Of a stretch of DNA of 64,000 nt, positions 8,595 through 15,718 are shown one piece after another (position 1 is the first letter of the stretch; every line of letters starts with the position of its first letter). The notes under the pieces were generated by a model that saw only the letters and a list, made by a program, of their open reading frames with translations, was not told the origin of the DNA and did not search any database. Position numbers and translations under genes: made by a program. The stretch spans positions 372,001-436,000 of the forward strand of contig NZ_BEDT01000002.1 in assembly GCF_002260845.1 (NCBI RefSeq), written 5' to 3'. The DNA comes from Pseudolactococcus reticulitermitis (GTDB lineage: Bacteria > Bacillota > Bacilli > Lactobacillales > Streptococcaceae).

Positions 8595-8639
8595 ATTCTA
8601 ACCTGATATAATTCATCACGTGATACCTAAAACTTATCA
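8595..8639 (-). promoter_or_regulatory. Cys-box and promoter of the sulfur operon
   Basis: Read on the minus strand, TGATA-N9-TATCA is followed after 2 nt by TGATG (8639 down to 8614). This matches the streptococcal Cys-box TGATA-N9-TATCA-N2-4-TGATA, reported as the site of the LysR-type cysteine regulator CmbR/CysR, with one mismatch in the last base. A TAGAAT -10 candidate lies at 8600-8595, placing the box over the -35 region, as expected for a LysR activator. The start codon of the first gene is about 100 nt further on. This links the operon to sulfur limitation; the site is seen, the regulator is inferred. Confidence 0.65.
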
Positions 8640-8872
8640 AGGGGTTAAAATTTTTTAATCACTACAGTTTTTTAATAATCTATTAGGACTTATAAGGGAA
8701 ATGAGGGAAAACAAAAGAGGCTGGGACAAAAGTCCACTAAAAAATAGGCTATGAATCATTTTCGATGTTAATCGGAAACGTTCATGGCCTATTTCTGTGT
8801 AACTTTTCGACAAAAAGAATAAAATCCTGTACAATTAAAGTGTCTAATCCCAAAAGTCAGGAGTTGTTCTTT

Positions 8873-10447
8873 ATGCCTAAAAATTATAACATGAAACAAG
8901 TCATTTTACCACTTGATTTAGAAATAATTATGCCAGAAGATGATATTTGTTTTGCCATTCATGAATTGATTGAAAGCATGCCTGAGGAAAAATTCACAAC
9001 GTTTAAGCAAGAAACAGGCCGCCCCTCTTTTCACCCTAGAATGATGCTCAAACTGATTTTGTGCGCCTATACCCAATCAACTTTTTCGGGAAGAAAGATT
9101 GAGAACACTCTTCATGATAGTATCCGCATGATGTGGTTAGCGCAAGGCGAGACCCCTTCTTATCGGACAATCAATCGTTATCGTGTCCATCCTTTGATGG
9201 CACCGATCATTCAAGATTGTTTTGTGCAATTTAGAAATCTCCTTGTACAAGAAAATTTGATTGATGAAACAGCCATTTTTATTGATGGTACAAAACTTGA
9301 AACCAATGCCAACAAGTTTACTTTTGTCTGGAAAAAATCCATTGAACGTTTTAGTACGGCGCTTATCGAAAAGTCCAAAGCCATTTATCAAGAGCTTTTG
9401 AGCAACGAAATTATTCCTGCGATTGAAATTGATAATGAAGCTGAATTATCAACACAAGAATTGATGGCCATTGAAGACGAGTTATCTCTAGCAGTTGAGA
9501 CGCTCACACAAGAAATTAATAAGGAATCAAACGGACAAAAACGTAAAGCTATACGCTCTCAAAGAAAACCAATCAAATTAGCACGTAAACAAGTCGCTAA
9601 TTTCATCTTAAGAAAAGAAAAATACAAGCTAGATTTCGAGATAATGGGCGCAAGAAATAGCTATTCCAAAACAGATACAGATGCGACATTTATGCGGATG
9701 AAAGATGACTATATGAGGAATGGTCAACTTAAGGCAGCCTATAATCTTCAAATTGCGACGGAGAATCAATATGTTCTGGACTATGAAGTCTATCCTAATC
9801 CGACTGATACCAGAACTTTGCCTGATTTTTTAGCACACTATCAAAATAAATACCAACAACTTCCTGACTATATCATAGCGGATGCGGGTTATGGTGGGGA
9901 AGAGAATTATCAAACCGTCTTAGAGACTTATCAACGCACACCTCTGATTACCTACAATGCTTATGAAAAAGAACAAAAACGAAAATTCAAGAAAGACCCC
10001 TTTAAAACAACGAATTGGCCCTATGACTCTGAACAAGATTACTTCATCTGCCCGAATCATCAAAAAGCGACTTATCGATATGAGAGCCACCGAACGGATA
10101 AATATGGTTTGACACGAGATTTGAAAATCTATGAATGCGAAGATTGTCAAGATTGTCCGGTTCGCAAATCATGTACTCGAGCTAAAAGTGACAATAACCG
10201 ACAGCTTCAGATTAATCCTAAGTGGGAGTCATTTAAATTAACGATCAAAGAATTGCTTTCAGAAAAAGAGACAGGAAAACTCTACGGCAAACGTAAGATT
10301 GATGTAGAGCCTGCCTTTGCACGTCTGAAGGCTAATTTGGGCTTCAGTCGATTTTCAGTCAGAGGGAAAGACAAAGTTAGACAGGAGATTGGTTTAGCTT
10401 TGATGGCGATTAATCTCAGAAAACTGATAGTAACCTGTCGAACATAG
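8873..10447 (+). CDS. IS1182-family transposase
   Basis: 524 residues using the ATG at 8873, which has AGGAG nine nt upstream; the frame is open further 5' but without support. The N-terminal domain has GRPSFHPRMMLKLILCAY and RTINRYR, and the catalytic part has IFIDGTKLETNANKFTFVWK, where the D of FIDGT is a likely DDE residue, then YIIADAGYGGEENY with the second acidic residue. A cysteine cluster (CPNHQK, YECEDCQDCPVRKSC) and VEPAFARLKANLGFSRFSVRG near the C-terminus are typical of this family. The frame is intact, so the element may be active. Confidence 0.92.
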   Translation: MPKNYNMKQVILPLDLEIIMPEDDICFAIHELIESMPEEKFTTFKQETGRPSFHPRMMLKLILCAYTQSTFSGRKIENTLHDSIRMMWLAQGETPSYRTINRYRVHPLMAPIIQDCFVQFRNLLVQENLIDETAIFIDGTKLETNANKFTFVWKKSIERFSTALIEKSKAIYQELLSNEIIPAIEIDNEAELSTQELMAIEDELSLAVETLTQEINKESNGQKRKAIRSQRKPIKLARKQVANFILRKEKYKLDFEIMGARNSYSKTDTDATFMRMKDDYMRNGQLKAAYNLQIATENQYVLDYEVYPNPTDTRTLPDFLAHYQNKYQQLPDYIIADAGYGGEENYQTVLETYQRTPLITYNAYEKEQKRKFKKDPFKTTNWPYDSEQDYFICPNHQKATYRYESHRTDKYGLTRDLKIYECEDCQDCPVRKSCTRAKSDNNRQLQINPKWESFKLTIKELLSEKETGKLYGKRKIDVEPAFARLKANLGFSRFSVRGKDKVRQEIGLALMAINLRKLIVTCRT

Positions 10448-10454
10448 AATAGAG

Positions 10455-10503
10455 AAAAAGCAAGCTAGCACAATCAAAATTGATTGGATTAGCTTGCTTT
10501 TTT
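10455..10503 (+). terminator. Intrinsic terminator of the transposase gene
   Basis: GCAAGCTA (10460-10467) pairs with TAGCTTGC (10490-10497), with an inner CAATCA/TGATTG hairpin, flanked by A-rich and T-rich tracts ending in TTTTTT. It sits just inside the right end of the IS and would also block read-through from the other side. Confidence 0.75.
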
Positions 10504-10598
10504 CTTTCAGTGACTGTGGACTTTTGTCCCAACATCTTTATTTCATCATATCAAAAAATGTGAACAGATATTTGAAAATAATGCAGATGGTTTCTTTG

Positions 10599-10634
10599 CT
10601 ATGTTACACTTAACTTAAGTTAAGTGTAACATAG
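10599..10634. repeat. Perfect 36-bp palindrome
   Basis: The 18-nt half CTATGTTACACTTAACTT is followed directly by its exact reverse complement, with no spacer. It is 60 bp outside the right end of the IS and 30 bp past the GNAT stop codon. There is no T-run on either side, so it is not a standard terminator. A regulator operator, a recombination or insertion target, or a cruciform element are possible; nothing in the sequence decides between them. Confidence 0.85.
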
Positions 10635-10664
10635 ATATCAGCAAGGCAATCCAATTATTGAAAG

Positions 10665-11177
10665 CTAGAATATTTTAGCCATATAAAACTCATCGACATA
10701 CTCACCATCAATCCTCATCGCCTTTTTCTTTACACCTTCGACTACAAAATCTTTTGATTCGTATAATCGTTTAGCCACAACATTGGTGGAAATGACTGTT
10801 AATTCAAGGCGTTTAATCCCGTTTTCTTTTGCCCAATTATCCAGATAAGTAAAGCATGTTTTTCCGACACCTTTTCCTTGGTAGTCTTTTTTTATACCTG
10901 TGACAATATAAGCGGTATGCTGAATTCGCTTAGGCGTGCCACGTAACGCTAAAATATAGCCAATAATCTGATGATTTACTTCTGCAACTAGCAAATAGTT
11001 TTTATTATTACTTGCGCTTTGTATCAAGTCTTCTATCGCTTTGATGTCAGAAGGTGTACTGGTTCTTTCGCCTGGTTCGTACATCATGAATTTTGTTTCA
11101 TGATCTAAGTCGTTCATCAGGTTCCAAAAGAGCTGCGCTTCATCTGTGTGTAATTTTCTATATATAACGTTGTTCAT
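10665..11177 (-). CDS. GNAT-family N-acetyltransferase
   Basis: About 170 residues using the ATG at 11177, preceded by GAGG at 8-nt spacing; an ATG six codons upstream overlaps the preceding decayed gene. The acetyl-CoA binding motif DYQGKGVGKTCF fits the Q/RxxGxG/A signature, preceded by the beta-strand HTAYIVTGIKKDY and followed by LELTVISTNVVAKRLYESKDF, the usual GNAT order. The substrate is unknown; the best general guess is a small molecule or protein amine. It lies in the accessory patch beside the IS. Confidence 0.82.
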   Translation of the reverse strand: MNNVIYRKLHTDEAQLFWNLMNDLDHETKFMMYEPGERTSTPSDIKAIEDLIQSASNNKNYLLVAEVNHQIIGYILALRGTPKRIQHTAYIVTGIKKDYQGKGVGKTCFTYLDNWAKENGIKRLELTVISTNVVAKRLYESKDFVVEGVKKKAMRIDGEYVDEFYMAKIF

Positions 11178-11194
11178 ATTAGTTGCCTCGTTCA

Positions 11195-11405
11195 TTAGTA
11201 TCGTGTTTCAAAAATCTCATCATAAAAGGTAACCAAAAAGTTAGCCTTATCTTTTACAACATTCGGTGCATCATAAAAATGTAGCTTTCCTCAGTCGTTT
11301 CAAACATGGGCAGAGCATTTTCGCCGTCGTCAATTACTTGAAGTCTGCTACTTTCTATTCTTTAACTAACGTACCGTCAATAGCACTGATTAAAGTTCTT
11401 GTCAT
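11195..11405 (-). pseudogene. Decayed small gene of unknown function
   Basis: From the ATG at 11405 the frame reads MTRTLISAIDGTLVKE and then a stop; beyond, in other frames, coding-like stretches follow: VIDDGENALPMFETTEE, then DAPNVVKDKANFLVTFYDE and FETRY before TAA at 11197-11195. Joined, they would make a protein of about 70 residues, so at least one stop and one frameshift have broken it. The end overlaps the first ATG of the GNAT gene. I do not recognise the family. Confidence 0.5.
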
Positions 11406-11418
11406 TTTTTTCTCTTTT

Positions 11419-11664
11419 CTATACTATCTCTGACATTTTCGCTTTCGTTAATTTTTTGATGTTAGCCAGATGGTTGGGATGAGCAATCTCTCTACCAAAA
11501 ATTTCAGGAATTGAATTGTAATGAATAATACACTTAATCTCTTTGTCATTCAAAGTTTTAACTATTTTTTTAGATAAATATCCTGCTACTGAAAATGCAA
11601 CACCATTCCTTTTAGAGCTATCTTGACAATCAAAAATAATCTTTAGCATCGTATCACTATTCAT
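11419..11664 (-). CDS. C-terminal part of a split PEP-binding TIM-barrel protein
   Basis: 81 residues (MNSDTMLKIIFDCQDSSKRN, then GVAFSVAGYLSKKIVKTL). It fits the tail of the PEP-utilising TIM-barrel domain of PEP synthase, PPDK and PTS enzyme I, where after the NDLTQ motif comes a helix of basic residues and then a strand carrying GICGE. Here FSVAGY replaces that strand and the catalytic cysteine is absent. It overlaps the preceding ORF by 4 nt in another frame. Reading the upstream +1 frame gives TQWHN directly joined to MNSDTM, so this is more likely the 3' part of one frameshifted gene than an independent one. Confidence 0.5.
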   Translation of the reverse strand: MNSDTMLKIIFDCQDSSKRNGVAFSVAGYLSKKIVKTLNDKEIKCIIHYNSIPEIFGREIAHPNHLANIKKLTKAKMSEIV

Positions 11665-12266
11665 ATTATGCCATTGCGTTTCTCTAACCGCCCGTAAATA
11701 AATGAGGTCAAATCATTCATCCCAATGACTATTTTTTTAATGCCAGTTTGTAAAATATTATCCAAATCAAAATAAGCTGATGGCAATTCAATCATACAAC
11801 CGATATCACCTTGAAATCCAATGCCTCTGATCAAATTGATAGCTTCTGAAAGTTGGGCGGCGTCATTAACAAAAGGAAGAAAAATAGACAGGTTGTGATG
11901 AGATTGATAGACTGAAACCATTATCTTTAGCTCTTCTAGAAATTCATCTGAAAACTCAAGTAGTCTGCGCAGGCCTCTTAAACCAAACAAGGGATGCTGA
12001 TCTTCTAATTGTGTTCTTGTTCCTTCTAAAACATTAGCTTCGATTAGGGTTAGCTCAGAAAATCTATACCAAACTACTTCATCAACGTATAGTTGACATA
12101 ACTCCTCTAGATATTGACCTATCTTTTCTTGAGTCACTACATTCAGAACACTTTGATTAAGCTCTCTTATGAGATACTCTCCTCTAATCATCCCAATAGT
12201 CTCAAATAAATCTGGATAAATCTTTTCACTTATCCTCTCACCACTTAGGGCTAATTCATTTTTCAT
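11661..12266 (-). CDS. PEP-utilising enzyme TIM-barrel domain protein, N-terminal part
   Basis: About 201 residues from the ATG at 12266. It aligns by eye with the C-terminal PEP/pyruvate-binding barrel of PTS enzyme I and PEP synthase: IGMIRGEYLIRE (cf. IGLLRTEFLF), FGLRGLRRLLE (cf. GYRAIR), LSIFLPFVNDAAQLSEA (cf. MLPMV), GCMIELPSAYFDL (cf. MVEVPSA) and KIVIGMNDLTSFIYGRLE (cf. SIGTNDLTQ). The phosphohistidine swivelling domain and ATP-grasp domain are missing, so it cannot be a whole PEP synthase or enzyme I. A frameshift near 11681-11690 probably detaches its last third (the ORF ending at 11419). No clear SD. Function unknown; possibly a decaying or regulatory stand-alone barrel. Confidence 0.6.
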   Translation of the reverse strand: MKNELALSGERISEKIYPDLFETIGMIRGEYLIRELNQSVLNVVTQEKIGQYLEELCQLYVDEVVWYRFSELTLIEANVLEGTRTQLEDQHPLFGLRGLRRLLEFSDEFLEELKIMVSVYQSHHNLSIFLPFVNDAAQLSEAINLIRGIGFQGDIGCMIELPSAYFDLDNILQTGIKKIVIGMNDLTSFIYGRLEKRNGII

Positions 12267-12310
12267 GTTTTTCAACTTTCTTTCTGTATGCTTTTAATAA
12301 AGGGAGTGTA

Positions 12311-13096
12311 CTACGACCCAGCAGATTCATAAACACACAGTCCCCTATCCCAGATTTTCAAGGCTAGGCAAAATAGCAAAACTGAAATTACAAGTAAACC
12401 ACCAATATGGAAAGCAAAATTTTGCCCAGTAATCAGATAATTGGCGGGATAAAAGGCGGTGAAAGCAAAGGGAATGACGAAACTGATGATAGCGCGAATG
12501 CCTTTGTTATAAATGCTCAAAGGATATTTTGAAAAATCATTCATCATGTAAAAAACGTACATGATGCTGCCTGCCTGTTTGCTCCAAAAGGCCATGCTGG
12601 CGGCGATGATTTTTAGACTGGTATAAATCAGTGTCGCAAAAGGGATAGCGATGATAAACACACACACTTTCAGCCAATCCCACTGCACCACGCTAATATT
12701 TAGCGTTAAAAGTGAGATTCCGATAATCAATTCGCCAAAGGCATCGACCTGAAAATGTTCTACTAAGACATGGAACAAGGGATTAAGCGGACGAGTCATA
12801 TACTTATCAAACTCCCCTTTCCAGACTAAGCGCTGACCAACTGCCCAAAGATTATCAAAAAAGAGATGGTCGATGCTTTTGGGAATCAGCGAAAAACCAT
12901 AAATAAAGGCGATTTGCTTAAAACTCCAACCATTGAGAGAGGGGATTTGACCGAAAATAATGCTGATAAAGAGGATATTCAAGCCTTGCGTGAGCAACAT
13001 GCCAATCATGCCAACACAAAAGTCGCTTTTGTATTCGATGAGCTGTTTCAGATATTGTTTAATGAAAATGGCTTCCAGTCTGAGGAATTTCTTCAT
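12311..13096 (-). CDS. ABC-2 type exporter permease, DUF990-like (second)
   Basis: About 261 residues with six hydrophobic segments. The ATG at 13096 has AAGGAGG at 6-nt spacing, the SD overlapping the stop of the upstream permease gene; the open frame further upstream is not supported. It contains the segment LVWKGEFDKYMTRPLNPLFHVL, typical of the ABC-2 permease families paired with DrrA/NatA-like ATPases. It forms a heterodimeric export channel with the preceding permease. The substrate (lipid, peptide or drug) cannot be told. Confidence 0.8.
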   Translation of the reverse strand: MKKFLRLEAIFIKQYLKQLIEYKSDFCVGMIGMLLTQGLNILFISIIFGQIPSLNGWSFKQIAFIYGFSLIPKSIDHLFFDNLWAVGQRLVWKGEFDKYMTRPLNPLFHVLVEHFQVDAFGELIIGISLLTLNISVVQWDWLKVCVFIIAIPFATLIYTSLKIIAASMAFWSKQAGSIMYVFYMMNDFSKYPLSIYNKGIRAIISFVIPFAFTAFYPANYLITGQNFAFHIGGLLVISVLLFCLALKIWDRGLCVYESAGS

Positions 13097-13098
13097 GT

Positions 13099-13917
13099 TT
13101 AGCCTCCTTGAACGGTTAAATGTTTGATTGAGACGCGCCAAATGAGTTGAGATAGGCCGTAGAAAAAGAGCACCCAGAAAAGTTGTAAGGCGATGAGTTC
13201 GAGCGCAACGCCCAACGTATATTGCCCCAGATAAATGGTAACAGGCGTATAAATCATCGAGGCAAAGGGCGAAAATTGGAGAATGCGCGAGACGATGTCT
13301 GGAAAGAAACTGAGCGGAATCAATGTCCCTGACATAAAATTAATAATTGAATTTTTCATAAAATTCGCGCCCCAGAGATTTTTTAACACAAAAGATGAAA
13401 AGCCAAAACATAAGTTAAAGTAAAAATTCAAGAGATAAGCGAGGAGATTACTGATAAAAAAGAGGATAAAATTAATCAGATTAAAGGGGAGCGCCTGTGC
13501 GTTTAAAATCTGAAAGAGTAAAATACCGCCTAAAAGTGGTACAGAAATCGTGATGATTTGAACCAGTTTATGCCCGATTTCTTCATACAAATAAGTCGCT
13601 GAAAAGCTAATGGGCTTTAATAACCGCATGGCAATCGTGCCGCTTTTCACCTCATCGCCAACGACTTCACTGCTATTTGATGATGTAAAAGTGCCAACAT
13701 AAAAACTTAGAAAAACATATAAACTCATCTCAGGAAAGGTAAAATTGTTTAGCGTGGCGTGTGACGAGGCATTGTAAATGGCACGCCAGAGAAAATAAGT
13801 CACGACTGCACCTAGCAAATCTCCCAGACGAAAAATCACAAAATTAAGGCGATACGTGATACTTTGTTGAATGCCAGCATCGATAAACGGGCGATATTGA
13901 CGGAAAGGTTTAAACAT
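13099..13917 (-). CDS. ABC-2 type exporter permease, DUF990-like (first)
   Basis: About 272 residues from the ATG at 13917 (MFKPFRQYRPF), which has AAAGGAG upstream and overlaps the ATPase stop by 8 nt. Six hydrophobic segments; the stretch VVGDEVKSGTIAMRLLKPIS corresponds to the same cytoplasmic loop that in the second permease reads WKGEFDKYMTRPLNP, so the two are distant paralogues forming one channel. The genes are ordered ATPase, permease, permease. Confidence 0.82.
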   Translation of the reverse strand: MFKPFRQYRPFIDAGIQQSITYRLNFVIFRLGDLLGAVVTYFLWRAIYNASSHATLNNFTFPEMSLYVFLSFYVGTFTSSNSSEVVGDEVKSGTIAMRLLKPISFSATYLYEEIGHKLVQIITISVPLLGGILLFQILNAQALPFNLINFILFFISNLLAYLLNFYFNLCFGFSSFVLKNLWGANFMKNSIINFMSGTLIPLSFFPDIVSRILQFSPFASMIYTPVTIYLGQYTLGVALELIALQLFWVLFFYGLSQLIWRVSIKHLTVQGG

Positions 13918-14917
13918 TTTCAATCTCCTTTCTGAAAAAACGCCGAATAATTTCTTCAATATCCGCATCTTTGACCGCAATATCAGTGACATCAGCTTGC
14001 GTTAGCGTGAACTTAATCAAATCAGGAATGGCGATTTTACTTGCATCAAATTGCACCGTTACCTGCGTACCTTCTTTTCTAACTTCCAAATCTGAAAAGA
14101 GGTCCTGATAGTTCAGTTTATCGACATCATCTTGACGCGTCATGTCAAATCTCACTTCGTGAATTTTACCAAAGCGTTGTTTGAGTTGTGTCACAGACCC
14201 GTCAAATATCTCCTGCCCCCGATCAATCATAAAAATCCGATCACAAAGCAGCTCAATATCATTCAAATCATGCGTTGTCAGTAAAATCGTCGTCTGCTCC
14301 TCCTGATTAATCTGCTTAATCGCCTTGCGAATATTGTCCTTAACGGCAACATCTAGCCCAATGGTTGGCTCATCTAAAAACAAGACTTTGGGATTATGGA
14401 GGAGGCTTGCGGCAATATCCGCCCGCATCCGCTGACCCAAGCTAAGGGTGCGGACGGGATCTTTGATAAAGGCGTTTAGGTCTAATACCTCATTTAGAAA
14501 AGCCATTCTTTTATGGAATGCCGAGTCTGAAATGCCATAAATCTCCTTGAGGACGCTATACGTTTCTTGCAAGGCAAGGTCCCACCAGAGCTGTGTCCGC
14601 TGACCAAAAACAACACCAATATCTTTGACATATGCCGTTCGATTCTTCTGTGGATTTTTACCATTGATCAGACAAGCGCCGCTGGTTGGTGTCAGAATAC
14701 CCGTCAGCATCTTTATCGTTGTCGATTTTCCCGCGCCGTTAGCACCGATAAAGCCGAAAATCTCACCTTTGGGGATTTCAAAATTTAGGTCTTTGACCGC
14801 TTCAAAGGTTTCGATTTCAGGGCGAAATAAAGCTTTAATGCCACCTTTTAAACCAGGTTGTTTCACAGTTTTCTTGAACGTTTTCTGTAAGTGTGTTACG
14901 GTTATCATTTTGTCCAT
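13910..14917 (-). CDS. ABC exporter ATP-binding protein
   Basis: 335 residues. Walker A GANGAGKSTT, signature LSLGQRMRADIAASL, Walker B VLFLDEPTIGLD and switch LLTTHDLND are intact. The signature is of the LSLGQR type seen in the NatA/DrrA-like exporters paired with DUF990 permeases. A C-terminal extension of about 90 residues (from KRFGKIHEVRFD) resembles the regulatory tail of these ATPases. AGGAG lies about 9 nt before the ATG. First gene of a three-gene exporter operon. Confidence 0.87.
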   Translation of the reverse strand: MDKMITVTHLQKTFKKTVKQPGLKGGIKALFRPEIETFEAVKDLNFEIPKGEIFGFIGANGAGKSTTIKMLTGILTPTSGACLINGKNPQKNRTAYVKDIGVVFGQRTQLWWDLALQETYSVLKEIYGISDSAFHKRMAFLNEVLDLNAFIKDPVRTLSLGQRMRADIAASLLHNPKVLFLDEPTIGLDVAVKDNIRKAIKQINQEEQTTILLTTHDLNDIELLCDRIFMIDRGQEIFDGSVTQLKQRFGKIHEVRFDMTRQDDVDKLNYQDLFSDLEVRKEGTQVTVQFDASKIAIPDLIKFTLTQADVTDIAVKDADIEEIIRRFFRKEIENV

Positions 14918-14960
14918 GCTATCGCTCTCCTAGTTTAAATTTTTGATGAAAAATCTTGTT

Positions 14961-14995
14961 ATGCAAACGCTTTCCTTTGTTGCTACTATATTATA
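14961..14995 (-). promoter_or_regulatory. Promoter -10 with downstream cre-like site, exporter operon
   Basis: On the minus strand a TATAAT (14995-14990) is followed by AGGAAAGCGTTTGCAT (14976-14961), which matches the CcpA cre consensus WTGNNARCGNWWWCAW at 14 of 16 positions. Placed just after the predicted transcription start, it would act as a roadblock, suggesting catabolite repression. The site match is by eye. Confidence 0.5.
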
Positions 14996-15042
14996 ATTTA
15001 AACGGTGCATAAAATCAATAAATAATCAGGATAATTTAAAAT

Positions 15043-15079
15043 AAAAACACCTCAGAAAGCTATATTGCTCTGAGGTGTT
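15043..15079 (-). terminator. Intrinsic terminator of speG
   Basis: ACACCTCAGA (15047-15056) pairs perfectly with TCTGAGGTGT (15069-15078); on the minus strand the stem is followed by TTTTTATTTT. It lies 10 nt after the speG stop. Confidence 0.88.
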
Positions 15080-15087
15080 CTATAATA

Positions 15088-15585
15088 TTATATTTTAACT
15101 TCATCTCTAAAAATACCCATAATCAAACTATCGTGGTATTCACCATTGGCATAAAAGTGCTGACGTAAGCGACCTTCTTGGACAAAGCCTACGCCTTCAT
15201 AGATGTGAATGCCGACATGATTATCAACGTCGACATAAAGATAGACTTTGTGCATGTTGAGCATATTAAAAGCATAGTTCAAGCCTTTACGAATGGCTTG
15301 TTTGGCTAGCCCTCTACCTTGATAGGCTTTTCTGACAATAATCTGAATTTCTGTCGTGCGGTGGATATAATCAATCTCTACAAGTTCAATCACACCAGCA
15401 AATGCACCGTCAAGGTCAATGACAAAACGACGTTCGCTAATATCATGGATATGTTTGTCATATAAACTGGTCAATTCATCAATTGATTCATAGGGTTCTT
15501 CAAACCAGAGTGCCATGGTACTTTGGTGATTATCAAGTTGATGGATAAAGGGGAGATCGTTTCTTTCTAAGGGTCTGATTTGCAT
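15088..15585 (-). CDS. speG: Spermidine/diamine N-acetyltransferase
   Basis: 165 residues, closely like SpeG of enterobacteria over its whole length: RPLERNDLPFIHQLDN, WFEEPYESIDELTSLYDKHI, SERRFVIDLDG, GVIELVEIDYIHR, EIQIIVRKAYQGRGLAKQAI and IHIYEGVGFVQEG. It transfers acetyl from acetyl-CoA to spermidine or spermine and so lowers free polyamine. YQGRGLA is the CoA-binding loop. AAAAGGAGC precedes the ATG. It is a single-gene unit with its own terminator. Functionally linked to the potABCD importer at 42-48 kb. Confidence 0.88.
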   Translation of the reverse strand: MQIRPLERNDLPFIHQLDNHQSTMALWFEEPYESIDELTSLYDKHIHDISERRFVIDLDGAFAGVIELVEIDYIHRTTEIQIIVRKAYQGRGLAKQAIRKGLNYAFNMLNMHKVYLYVDVDNHVGIHIYEGVGFVQEGRLRQHFYANGEYHDSLIMGIFRDEVKI

Positions 15586-15718
15586 CAGTATTTGCTCCTT
15601 TTCTTGGTCTTTTGTGCTCTTTCTTAAAACGATATATTGCTAATAGTTTTACTCTCAGCTTATAAGTAAACGAACTTCAGACTTATTCATGTTGATTCTG
15701 ACTCTTTGGTTTTTAGAC

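Larger units (their letters stand above)
8714..10539 (+). mobile_element. IS1182-family insertion sequence, apparently intact
   Basis: A 1.8-kb element with 24-bp terminal inverted repeats at 8714-8737 and 10516-10539 that match at 22 positions; the shared core is TGGGACAAAAGTCCAC. It holds one full-length transposase and, just after it, a hairpin with a T-run. No direct target duplication is evident in the immediate flanks. It lies between the sulfur-operon promoter, which it leaves intact (about 75 bp away), and the GNAT gene. Confidence 0.88.

Noticed and set aside
8701-8713. Target-site duplication of the IS1182 element
   Set aside because: I compared the bases outside both ends and found no convincing direct repeat.
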